This document shows positions 1 to 9,614 of a DNA stretch of 64,000 nt, one piece after another. The stretch's first letter is position 1; each line of letters starts with the position of its first letter. The notes beneath the pieces were generated by a model, which did no database searches, was not told the DNA's origin, and saw only the letters and a program-made list of their open reading frames with translations. The stretch covers positions 1 to 64,000 of the forward strand of contig NC_029528.1 in the NCBI RefSeq assembly GCF_001577835.2, given 5' to 3'. A program made the position numbers and the translations under genes. The DNA is from Coturnix japonica. Lineage: Eukaryota > Chordata > Aves > Galliformes > Phasianidae.

Positions 1-305
1 TCCATCGAGAGAGAACTCAGTTTTTGGAAATTCAGGGACATTTTTGCTTATCCATTTAAGAAGAGTAGCTAATGCTGAAGTAGACACAGTCTTATCCTGA
101 TACGGTAACACTGACCGCAATACTTCGAGATTTACTTTCTGCTCCTTCGTTAGTGAGCTCCCCATAGTTCCCGACTGCTCACCTTCTGTCCTGCAGAACG
201 GTGCGGGTGCGCGCGAAACAGTCTCTCCGAAGTTCAGTCGGGCGACGCTGCCGGACCGGGCTCGCTCAGCCGCGGGTTGATTTGCTCCACGTTGTGGGCG
301 CCATT
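1..305 (-). mobile_element. Internal 5' part of a class II (beta-like) endogenous retrovirus, cut by window edge
   Basis: Read on the minus strand, a primer-binding site begins at 303 two bases after the LTR edge. It starts TGGCGCCC and continues with an ACGTGG-type sequence, like the lysine-tRNA site of beta-like retroviruses. A leader follows. At 165 a gag-type frame opens with Met-Gly (a myristoylation-type start) and stays open to the left edge of the window. The rest of the element lies outside. The visible part looks whole, which suggests a fairly young insertion, but most of the element cannot be judged. Family assignment rests on the PBS type and the gag start only. Confidence 0.7.
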
Positions 306-730
306 TGCAGCGACTCGGCACGGACTCAGATGTGAACGATCCAAATCGTTTATTACAAGTTCTCACATCCCTTATATACCTTCACAAGTTGTTATTTTCT
401 AACTTTCCCATCCGCCCTTACAACTTTCCCAAACACCTTATATGTCAACAAAGCATTCTACAAAACACTTTTCAACCGTCCATGCAGGAACATATCCAAT
501 CAGAGCTGTGAGACTCTTCTTCTCCTTGCAGAGGTGTCCTTGGTTCCCATGCTGTTTATCTTGCTCCACAGCTGCTGCTCTGAACAGCTTTTCTTGTATC
601 CCCACATCAGTATACATTCTAAGAGATTTTCTTAGGTACCTCTTTCCCTTGTGTTCGTACACACACAAGGAGGGGGAACAATGGTTCAAAACAAATTTCG
701 TAAAGTTAACGTGTTAAAGCGGAGGTAACA
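306..730 (-). mobile_element. LTR of the lysine-PBS endogenous retrovirus
   Basis: In minus orientation the parts are in LTR order: a TATA element (TATATAAG, about 371-379), a polyadenylation signal AATAAA near 350-356, a short U5, then a CA end at about 306 just before the PBS. The start of U3 is placed near 730 because the minus strand there reads TGTTACC after a purine-rich stretch; this edge is uncertain by tens of bases. Because the PBS lies immediately downstream, this copy acts as the 5' LTR of the element that runs off the left edge. Confidence 0.65.
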
Positions 731-1750
731 CAACCCTAATTTTCTCTAATCTGGATCATTATCACACTTAAACCGCGGTATTTTTCCACAACAAAAGCAA
801 CAGGTTCTCGATACTAATTGTGGTTTGCCTTTTGTGGGCTTTTTCCACCACCCGATTCCATATGCACTTCACTATTATGTGCGTTACAATTGCCACAATA
901 CTAACAACAATTAATAAGACAAAAACATCATAACAAATACAAAAACATTGTAACATATAGAACATAGAGACCTTTCGCTTCGTCTGTCCCGGGACGTTTC
1001 CCTCACAGGAGGACAGAACCGTGGGTCGGGATTCCGCTCTCGCCCCGCAGCTGTGCTGCATCTCACTCACAACCACACTCACACAGACTGCACAAGACCG
1101 GTCTTTACACAGTTCAAGGTACAACATTTCTCAGAAAATATCAAAGTTGTTTGTTCAACACTTACAGTAACAAGCGCTAATAAGAGATGTTAATAATGGC
1201 CAAATACACAACAATTCCTGCTAATACAGCTAAGAAAACCCACATTAACATTGACAGAGTATCCACTATACTTTCTCACCAACCAACCCCTTAAGGGGGA
1301 GCAAAAATAGCTCTTCTCGTGCACACCTGGTAATCCCGGTGGGACTCGAACCCACAGCTGAGACTGCCTTAGTGGGACCCAAACCCACAATTAGAACAGC
1401 TCAGACCGCTTCAGTGGGACTTAAACCCACAACTGAAACAGCTCAGAGACCACTTCAGTGGGACTCGAACCTACGATCTACACGGCCACTAATCATGATT
1501 ACACAATCAACCGCCCGGGCCCTTTACCAAAGGGGAGAGCTTGACAGCTCACACCTCCCGCGTAGGACATCTCCTCACGACTTACAGATTCCCCTGTACC
1601 CATTAAACATACCTTATCCGCCGATAGAGGGTCCTTGTCTGCTCCCACAGTGATCGGATGAGGGAAGGGAGTCCTTCCGAGAAATCTCGGGGCGCGCCAA
1701 AGGTGTCCCCTCTCTCAGTCGGTCCTGCAGCCAAACAGAGAGGGTCCCAT
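731..1750 (-). mobile_element. Internal and leader remnant of a second LTR retroelement (arginine-like PBS)
   Basis: This lies between two LTRs of different sequence. At its right end, about 1743-1760 on the minus strand, is a PBS starting TGGCGACCCAGATGG. That closely resembles the complement of the 3' end of arginine tRNA (CCU type) and differs from the lysine-type PBS at 303. It also holds a minus-strand open frame at 768-1127 with one strongly hydrophobic stretch followed by basic residues, as in a retroviral membrane tail; that identity is only a guess. The element is broken and only a fragment remains. The simplest reading is that the lysine-PBS element inserted into it. Confidence 0.5.
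1339..1474 (-). repeat. Four tandem tRNA T-arm-like units
   Basis: Four copies of a roughly 17-base core lie at 1339-1355, 1372-1388, 1414-1430 and 1458-1474. On the minus strand the core reads GTGGGTTCGAGTCCCAC with small changes. It is self-complementary and matches the T stem and loop of tRNAs. Start-to-start spacing is 33, 42 and 44 bases. The linkers share sequence of the CAGCTCAGAC type, so the array is a tandem repeat, not chance. None of the units has the acceptor or anticodon arms of a complete tRNA gene. Confidence 0.7.
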
Positions 1751-2285
1751 CTGGGTCGCCAAAACGACCTGCGGAATCAAACTCTACAATCCAGAGATGG
1801 GTTATAAAACAGGTATGTTTATTCCTGCATTGCGCAGCACCGGGTGCAAGGGGGATAGCTCCACCAAACTTGCACACTGACTTGTAAAATCGTGACACAG
1901 ATATAGGTACATTTAATACATAGTGATTTCTCGGAATTCTGATACATAGTCAATGATTTCTTAGACTTCTAATACATAGTCAATAGTTCTAGGAATTATT
2001 CAATAGCTATATTCAATAGCTCTTTAGCCTACAGACCCCCTCTTGCCTTTAGCATGCAGACCCCCTCTTGTTCTTATCAGGGGGAATGCAACTCCTCTTC
2101 TGGTCATCCGTGAGGTCTCACTCCTTATCTGCATCGTCCCTGCTCTCTCAGGCCCCTTGTTTCTTTTACTTGTTACCTTTAAGTTTCCTTTACTTGTTTC
2201 TATAAACTACCTTTAACTTTAACTTTTTAACTTTTACCCTTTTAGCTCCCCCCCCCCCTCCCCTTTATTCCGAATTCCAGCAGAG
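1751..2285 (-). mobile_element. LTR of the arginine-like-PBS retroelement
   Basis: Minus-strand order is a purine-rich stretch (about 2130-2275), short internal repeats of the ACTATGTATTAGAA type (1915-1985), a C-rich R-like region, an AATAAA signal near 1815-1820 and a short U5 ending shortly before the PBS. Internal repeats and the signal order fit an LTR. The U3 edge at the right cannot be fixed from sequence alone. It differs from the LTR at 306-730, so the two belong to different families. Copy state: worn. Confidence 0.5.
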
Positions 2286-2389
2286 CATCTGTTTAGTGTT
2301 CAGTGGTAGTTAAGAGACAACATTTTATTTTCTGGATAAATAGTGATATTCGGGGTAAAAGTGTCTAAATTTTGATGTAAATTAAGTGG

Positions 2390-2650
2390 AGAAATTGTTG
2401 TATTTTGGAGACAAAAAAGGGTATTTTGGGGAGAAAATGCATAATACTGAGATCAATCGCAGTACTTTTGGGAGAAAGCATCACATTGTGCTAAGAAGCG
2501 GCATTTTGTGAAGAAAGTCACTTCTTTTGTGGATGAAAAGCAGTACTTTAGAGAGCAAACATCTAACGATTGGCATCAACACAGGTATTGTGGGGAGAAA
2601 AGGCCTTATCACTTGGGTCTAAATTGGAATTATAATGAGAAAAGGCCTAA
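2390..2650. repeat. Degenerate short tandem repeat
   Basis: A motif close to TATTTTGGGGAGAAAA recurs about every 20-45 bases: near 2397, 2420, 2460, 2502, 2521, 2542, 2584 and 2630. The copies are diverged and irregularly spaced. It may be a decayed minisatellite or part of the neighbouring retroelement. Confidence 0.5.
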
Positions 2651-2739
2651 CTGTTTTTTGAGGGCTCAGTTCAATATTTCTCCGTGAAATGTGACATTTA
2701 AGTGAGGTACTGTCTTACTTTAGTCACAAAATACGATGC

Positions 2740-3060
2740 AGGCGCAACCTCCGGCACAGCACCACGGATGCGCTCGTCTCAACAAACCACTCGTCCGCCA
2801 GCGGTAACGCCCCGCTCCGCATGCGCCCGGCTCTACAACCCCACTACGCACGCGCCACTTTCAACGGACGCCGTATTCCAGTTTGTCCACGCGGTGGCAG
2901 CAGAGACCACGGAAAGAGCTTGGCTGGCCTGGTCAGACGGGTGCGGAAGCGCAGGGGAAAAAGAAAAAATGAGAGAAACAAGTTAAACTTCCCTAAGCCC
3001 AGCAACCCTGTGCCAAGTGCTTGTGAATATCGCTAAATAAATATCGCATCTGCCTTAGGG
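2740..3060. promoter_or_regulatory. Small CpG-rich patch with NRF1-like sites
   Basis: CpG density rises sharply over AT-rich flanks. It contains GCATGCGCC at about 2819 and CGCACGCGCC at about 2847, both close to the NRF1 motif, plus GGATGCGC near 2766. An AATAAA lies at about 3037. It could be a small housekeeping-type promoter, a remnant LTR, or a lost first exon. No gene can be read from it on either strand. Confidence 0.3.
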
Positions 3061-4270
3061 TGTTCTGACCACGGGCACACCATTTTAATAACGGCAGGAT
3101 TCCCAAGAAGAATTTCAAGGATTTGGTCTACTTTTGACCCAAAGGAAGAATTAATACAAACCACAAGTAGGCATGCTTGTCAGCATCACCTTTGGGAAAT
3201 AGATAATGGATCAGTAATAAACATCTTGGTACAGATGTTTATATATACAACACTACATAAGAATAATAGAGAATTCTTCACAAGGAGGCAAGGAACTTTA
3301 TGTCCTCCATCTGGGAAATCCAGCATCGTTTCCTGCAGACACCTCTTTGATAACTGTTTCGGATCCAGCTGTCCATTCTTTTCAGGAGCACAACTCTAAA
3401 AGCTATGGAAAAAAAGGTAGTTTATGATAGGCAGAAGAAAAAGAACGGTATGTTTGTAACAGGAATTTAAATAAGCAAGTAAGCCATCAGTGACAGAAGC
3501 CAATCCTAGAACACTGCCGTGGAAAACATAGCAGCAGAGAATGAAGCCTCTACATTGTCCTGAACTATTGCTCCAGGAAAATAAATAAATAAATAAATAA
3601 ATAAAGAAAGAAAAGAAGAAAAAACAACAACAAAAAATTTCTTGTAGATGTTACCTCTGTGAAGGCACCCACCATCCTGATTTTAAAAGCATGGGGGGAA
3701 AAAAAAAAAAAGAAAAAAAAAAAGCAGAGTCATCTCCTCCAACATTACATGTTTTTTCAATAGGCAGCATGTGGCGCAGCTCAGTATCATGAAGAATTGA
3801 AGCTGTAAGCACCAAGCTCCTCAGCTTGAGACAAACCAAACATGCCTACAGATGGACAGAATCCTTAAGTAGGACAGCAGGACAGTAAAAACGTCAAACA
3901 AAGCACCTGATTCTCAGCCTTCTCGTTTGTTTTTGAAAATCCAGAGGCCTCCTTCTGATCCCCACCATTGGCCGGTAAAGCCCAAGCTCACAGACTGCTG
4001 GAAGTCCTTGTAACTAGACAGCAGAGAATTTAGATTGGATGGAACTTTTGGAAGGCGTTGCATTAGATCAAAAACAGTGCCTCCCTGAGCACCAAAGTAT
4101 GGGCCTGAAGAAAAAATGGCTTAATTCCTAAAGAACAAAGTTAATTCCTCCTTTACAGATTACAGAAAGAACTAACATGAAACAGGATGAGCAGAATGCA
4201 GGGACAGTTTAGTGTTATCTGCAAATTAGCAAGAGACATCACAAGAGAACAGCTTCAATTCTAGAAACTA
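3061..4270. other. No gene seen; simple repeats
   Basis: AT-rich sequence with an (AAAT)n run at about 3580-3604 followed by A-rich DNA, and an A-rich run at 3700-3725. No open frame with the marks of an exon was found. Confidence 0.5.
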
Positions 4271-4386
4271 TCAAAACTGAGGCAACAGCAAGGCTGCAGC
4301 CCATGCTATGACACCTGATCTCTTCCTGCAGTGCTTTTTGGGAAAGCCAACACAACAGATATTCCTCTTTTTGACTGGACGCACAG

Positions 4387-4868
4387 TTACACAGAGCGAA
4401 AATGACTGACTCCACAAACTCTGCGCATCTGCTTTGGGCATCTTAAACATCTGCTTGCCCAAGTACGCTGGGCTGGTCTACAACAAGAGGAAAAACTGCT
4501 TGGTGCACATGCCAACAAAGGCCAGCACCACAGAGAACTACAATGCCCCAATGCTGCAGTGCATTGCAAGGGCAGTGATGATACACAGAAGCCTCTATGA
4601 CAAGAGGAGTGCTCAAGGAGCAGCACAAGAGGCTGCATGCCTGAAGGAAGCGGAACAGATGTCAACAAGCTTCTGGCTTTTTTCCCCCTCTTCTCTCAAA
4701 GCTTTCAGTTCCTCCCCCCCCTTCCTTTTGCTTGCTCAGGCTCATCGTGTCAGAGAGCTGCTGCTTGTTCACCTCAAAAAGCTTTTTGCTATGAGAAACG
4801 ACATCCTGCCAAGAACAGAGAGGGACAGATCCCATACTTCATTATTAGTCCAAAATAAGCAGTGCTGA
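4387..4868 (+). other. Open frame of unknown status, possible old pseudogene
   Basis: A plus-strand frame from about 4434 to 4868 could encode 144 residues. Its first half (about residues 1-75) is rich in basic residues and has protein-like composition, including the stretch KYAGLVYNKRKNCLVHM. The second half, after about 4660, looks like ordinary AT- and pyrimidine-rich DNA. I do not recognise the protein. The segment has no obvious splice sites and sits in otherwise non-coding DNA. A decayed processed copy of a gene, or a chance frame, are both possible. Confidence 0.2.
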
Positions 4869-6078
4869 AAAAAGTTGCACCTAAGAGGCCGCTTTCTTGC
4901 ACGTGGAAAAGGCAGAGGCAAGGTATGTCAGGGGCTGATGAAGAGGAATGTCATCTGTTATAGCAGTGAGTTCTCCATCCCAATGTCCCCACATTCCTAA
5001 ATGTGTTGAGAACCACAGAAGGGCTAACCGCTCTGAGCAGCGATTACTATCAGAACTTCCTGAAGATGCTTGAAAATGCCTTAATGCCTTTCTTCCTAAA
5101 CTGGGCTTATAGCCCCAACCCATTTTCTATTTTGCTGCCTCACTGCCTATCCATACTTTGAGAACAATGGCACTTTTTTGCTGCCAGCATTAGGCCAAGA
5201 GCTGGAGCCTCCTTCGGAGCTGAACTCTACTGCCACAGTTCAGATTTCACACCGAGTCAAGCTTAGCGCCACACTATTCAGGACCACAGGAAAGGGTGAC
5301 TGGAACTTCAGCTTGAACGAAAAAAGGCACCGCTGCATCAGCGATACTGTTGGATGTTTGAGAAATCATCAGCCAAGTGACAGAGGGGGCTTCCAGCAGC
5401 CAACAAACACCATGCAGCTTGAGTACATTTCCTGCTCTGAAATCACCTGCCCCCTCTGGTACAGCATGCAAAATGTGAGAAATCAAGGTGTGCAAGTTTG
5501 TGACTAATGGAACCACAAGTGAACAGCAGAACAGTTCTCACAGCCTTCCACCATTCAATCATCTGCCTTTGCAGTTTGGTGTGGGTTTTCTTTCCTGCTC
5601 TTTTGTTTGCTTTAAAGAATGCTTCAGGTCTTGTCTCTTTTTCTTCTACAACCATCCTTCTATGGACACATGAATAATTTACTGTTAACTTTTTATTTCC
5701 CCATCTTTTTTTTTTTTTTTTAAATAAAGACTTCAGTTTACAAGGCAGCCTCAGTTTCCTGTAACACAGGAATCCAACAAGACACCCATAATGCAAAAAA
5801 CTTCTCCCTGGAGGCTTTTTTTCCTCTCTTGTTTCCATTCCACATGCAATCATCTTGAATTTACTGCACTAATAGTTAGTTATTTGAGGTTCACCTGTTG
5901 TCCACTCTCTTTACTTCTGCCAACTCTTGCTGCTTTGTCTCCACACACTTTAGAGTGACTGAAGTGATGAGATCACTGCTCAAAAGCCAGACAGAATGTA
6001 TGGAAATATATCGCAAGTAATACAGAACTAAGAATACAAAAATATATATTTCAGTTAATCTACATTCATCCTGCATCA
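4869..6078. other. No gene seen
   Basis: Mixed-composition non-coding DNA with a T run at about 5706-5720 followed by AAATAAA. Short frames on both strands lack any recognisable protein sequence. Confidence 0.45.
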
Positions 6079-6150
6079 GAGAATCACAGAGCGGTTTAGG
6101 TTAGAAGGGACTTAAGAAAGTCATCTGGCCAAACCTCTGCTCAAGCAGGG
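6079..6150 (-). mobile_element. CR1 LINE 3' end fragment
   Basis: The minus strand carries the CR1 3' tail signature: a GATGACTT..CCTTCTAACC block ending in TGTGATTCT. About 70 bp remain, a typical 5'-truncated copy. Confidence 0.7.
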
Positions 6151-6289
6151 ACGTGTTGAACACTGTGGATAGTGCAGGCCTCTGCTTATCAGAAACAACA
6201 AAGGAGAATGATATAAGGTACAGGAAAGGATGACAGGAGGTACAAACCACGTGCTGTACAAAACGGACTCTTCTTCAACCACAGAGCCC

Positions 6290-6610
6290 AAAGAAGGGGA
6301 AACCAAGTTCTGTAGCTATCACAGAAACTTTATTATTCTTTGTCTTCTGCAAAGTCTCAGTAACCATCAAATGAAGTAGCAAGTTTGAGCACACTGTATG
6401 GGAAACTTGATCACAGCCTGAACCTCTGATTGACCACCTGAGGCAAGCAAGAGTCATCTGTGGGAGCACAAGTGAAGGTAATTTAGCTGTGCTAACAGAA
6501 GTAGTGGTACTTGGTTCCACCTCTCCTAAATCTCATTTAAGGGCTGACCACCACTAAGGCAGGATCTCTTTCTCTGGAGATTGCTGCTTTGTTTACAGCA
6601 AGCCTTCTAC
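6290..6610 (-). repeat. Dispersed repeat, copy A (not CR1)
   Basis: The minus strand matches the plus strand of 23790-24010. Shared blocks include CCTTAGTGGTGGTCA, TAGGAGAGGTGGA, TGTGCTCCCACAG, AATCAGAGGTTCAG and GTTTCCCATACA, in the same order and spacing. Near its end on the minus strand is AATAAAG (about 6330), as in an LTR or a processed transcript. The family is not recognised. An old solo LTR or a non-autonomous transposon are the likely options. Confidence 0.6.
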
Positions 6611-6619
6611 ATTTTCTTG

Positions 6620-7735
6620 TCATGATAATCTTTTGAATGAAATGTCTGTTTAACCTGTTTACCTATCAACTGTACACACACACAAGTCTCTACTACTTGC
6701 GGCACCCAGATACACTGACACTCACTTTTCAGCCAAATACTATGAATGCTGTAACCTTGCCCAAATCCACCAATCTCTGCGATAGAGTTACATGAAATGC
6801 ACAAAGACAGGCTCTAGCTCATGAAATTTATTAACCGCTGGTCACAACAGACCAGAGACTGGATTTCTTTTGATCAGTTACAACAGTTTTCTCTGCAAAT
6901 TTTGTCAGTGTTTGCTTACTCAGTAGCTATTCCATGTTAATGCTGACACATGTAAAAAAAGTAAAGATTTTTGTGTGTTCCTTTTATGGCACCACAGGCA
7001 TCTGGCATGTCACAGCCGCAACTCCCCAGGTATCCTGGTTTTGTTCACCAAATGCCCTCATCCTTGAGAAGAATGTCAAAATTACAGAAAGCTTCTGCCA
7101 TTAAATTCAATGACTCATAGATGCTTTCCAGTTCACCTGAGTACATCTGGAGTTTCTTACCACCTCAAGCTTATTTACACAAAAATAAGTATCACAGCCG
7201 AGACCTTTGATCAATGTAATTAACCAAAATGCTACTGCACTGTACATTTCCTTCAACTTTACGTCAGATTTCTGACTACGTATGAACTGTCGTCAGCAGT
7301 GCTAAACTAAACTTGCTTCACTACAAGTGTTTGTCTTCCAGTTCACAGCTGCAACCAACATTGCTTTAACAGCTGCATTTCACAACTTTTACCACTAGTA
7401 GCATTTCCAGAACACAACAAGGCACAGAGCAACTGGCCACACAGCACACAAGGGGAAGGTGGGCTCTTTAAAATCGCCACAGCTCACTTTTAGCCCTTTA
7501 TTTCTAAAGGGAAAACGGCTGAAGAATCTATTCTAGGAAGATTCTGAGGCCGAGCAGTGCAATTAAAGCGCAAAACAACCACCTAGGCAAGGACTGTCCA
7601 CGTTTCCCCAAGTGAACAGCAGCCTATGGAAAGGCTCTATAGAAGAAAAGCCTGGTTGAACGTGGGCAACGGCCACTTCAGCGCTCCTCGGGTTAAACTG
7701 CACCGTACCTATTTCTGACGGACGTATACAACGCG
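6620..7735. other. No gene seen
   Basis: Non-coding DNA that becomes gradually less AT-rich toward the CpG island at 7740. No repeat family or exon was recognised. Confidence 0.45.
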
Positions 7736-7739
7736 ACAA

Positions 7740-8330
7740 AGCCCCGTGAAAAAAGCCGCACCGGAAAACGGAGCGAGGGAAGGCAGGGGCCCGCCCTCAG
7801 CCGCAGCTCCCCCGGGCTGGGCCGCGTCGTGCGGGCGTCCGAACGGCCCTGGGCGTTCCGCCGGGCCCTGGGCGAAGCAGACGCTGCCCAAACCCAAAGC
7901 TGCCCGTGGCCAATTCAGGGCTCGCTGCGTGCGAGGAACCCGCCGGGTCGCTCCGGGGCGAGGGCGGAACCACGCCGAGACAACCGCAGCGCCCAGGCCA
8001 CGGAGCTCCCGGAAGATGCGTCGCGTAGTCCCGGGGGGGTGGGAGCAGGAAGTGCCTTTTTTGGGCCTCGGAAGTACCATAAAAGGTGAGGAGGAAAAGC
8101 CAAATATGGTGGTCCCGGTTCCGGCCACCGCCGGAGCGGCGTTTCCGTTCGGCCTTGGCGGCCCCGTGCCTGCGGGACGCGGCTCGGCCCGCCCCAACCG
8201 GCGCGCTCCCGGCGGCGGCGCGGCGTCCCGCTGCTCGGCGGGGCTCGGCTTCTGCTTCGCTGGCTGTTGCCCGCGATGCCGCCCCACTTTTTTTCCTGTC
8301 ACTAAGAATCACAGCTGAAGCCAGGCTTTA
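7740..8330. promoter_or_regulatory. CpG island with a triple CArG (SRF) cluster, downstream of EGR1
   Basis: About 590 bp of very GC- and CpG-rich DNA between AT-rich flanks. It holds three perfect CC(A/T)6GG boxes: CCTTTTTTGG at 8055-8064, CCATAAAAGG at 8077-8086 and CCAAATATGG at 8100-8109. Start-to-start spacing is 22 and 23 bases, about two helical turns. ETS-type cores (CCGGAAG near 8010, CGGAAG near 8070) lie beside them, the arrangement used by SRF with ternary complex factors. Frames on both strands are open for up to 197 codons, but this follows from the base composition and no known protein is visible. It is likely an enhancer or an inducible promoter of an unidentified transcript. 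Confidence 0.6.
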
Positions 8331-8339
8331 AATCACAGA

Positions 8340-9610
8340 CCGCTGAAGTTTAAATCAGCCGAACGTATTTTCTGACAGCGGCCCGAAAAGAGTGGCCTGC
8401 GCTGCCCCCGGTGCGCTACTTGCCAGCTCCAGGCCGTGTTTGCTCAGAAGGGGGGAAGTTTCCCAGCCGCTGGCAGCGCCTGCTGCTTCCCTGGGAACAG
8501 CCTTCTTGAGAGAGACTTCTAGCCATGCTGTGGCCTCCTCAAAAGAAAACTCTCCTGCTCCCAATAAAACTAGGGAGTAAACTTCGTAAGACTTGTCCTC
8601 TTCAGACCAGCACGAAACAAGAAGACTTCACAGAACACACACAAACCCTGAAATCTGCTTTCCTGTTACCGGACAAAGGCCGCAAAAAGCCCAGGCACAG
8701 GTGGCCATGTATTTTCTTTCTTTCTTGTCATGCATATGTACAGACAATTAAAAGCAAAAGTTGCCACAGTTTAGACCAAAATCTCAGGACTGCATCCAAG
8801 AACTAGCCAGGGAATTCAGCTTGTTGAGCATTAAGGCATGCCATCTCCTACAGAAACTGCTTGCCATTGAACATTGTGCCAGATAGAGGCATCAACTCCC
8901 ATATTTGCATCTCAGCTCCTCACAACTCCAAATATCAAGTAGTTTGTAAAGAACCTACCTGGAAGGACTGACACTGGAACCCTCCTTTAGATCTACGCTG
9001 CTGCTTCTCACAGTTGCATACTCCTCTGAATTCACTTCATAGAGAGCTCATGCACCCTGAAATGTATTTTAAGCCATCAAATAAGGATGCATTTTTCTCC
9101 CCCAAACACTAAAGCATTTGTACTGAAGGCCATCAAGCACGTGCACTTCTTATTCCCTATGCAATGTAACATAAGAAGCTATGGCAATTCTCATCTCCCA
9201 GCCTTCCATCCAGCAGCCACTTGTACTGAGCTGATTTTATTTTCAGCCTGGAAACTATGCCATTGCCTTGACATCCCCTTTTCACCACCCAGTAAGGTCT
9301 TCGCATAGTGGAGATTCTGACTTCTGAACCTCACCTTCAATGCTGGGAGCAGTGATTTCCTTTCTCACATGCTTCTGGAGAAGCCAGAAAACAGGAATTG
9401 TGATTACTTCCAAATTGTAGGCGATGCAGCCAATTCAAGGGCATGTGCTGTATCCACACCTTTTATGGCACTCCTGGACACAGGAGCAACTGGTACTCCT
9501 TTCTTTCTTTGTGCAGGTACTTCTCCAGGAAATAAACAGCACCCGTAGCTTCCTAGCAGCCAGGTTTGCTGCAGCAGGCTTCTTATGTGGTAGTTTAAAG
9601 GAAAATACAA
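8340..9610. other. No gene seen; spacer between CpG island and EGR1 3' end
   Basis: Ordinary non-coding sequence. No known repeat was recognised. Confidence 0.45.
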
Positions 9611-9614
9611 AAAC

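Noticed and set aside
1339-1480. tRNA gene
   Set aside because: Only T-arm-like cores are present; no acceptor stem, D arm or anticodon arm can be folded around any unit.
3580-3725. CRISPR or structured repeat array
   Set aside because: Plain (AAAT)n and A-rich simple repeats in a vertebrate genome.
7709-8318. Open frames of 171-197 codons on both strands in the CpG island
   Set aside because: They overlap on both strands in very GC-rich DNA, where stop codons are rare. Composition is Pro/Ala/Arg/Gly with no domain or recognisable product.
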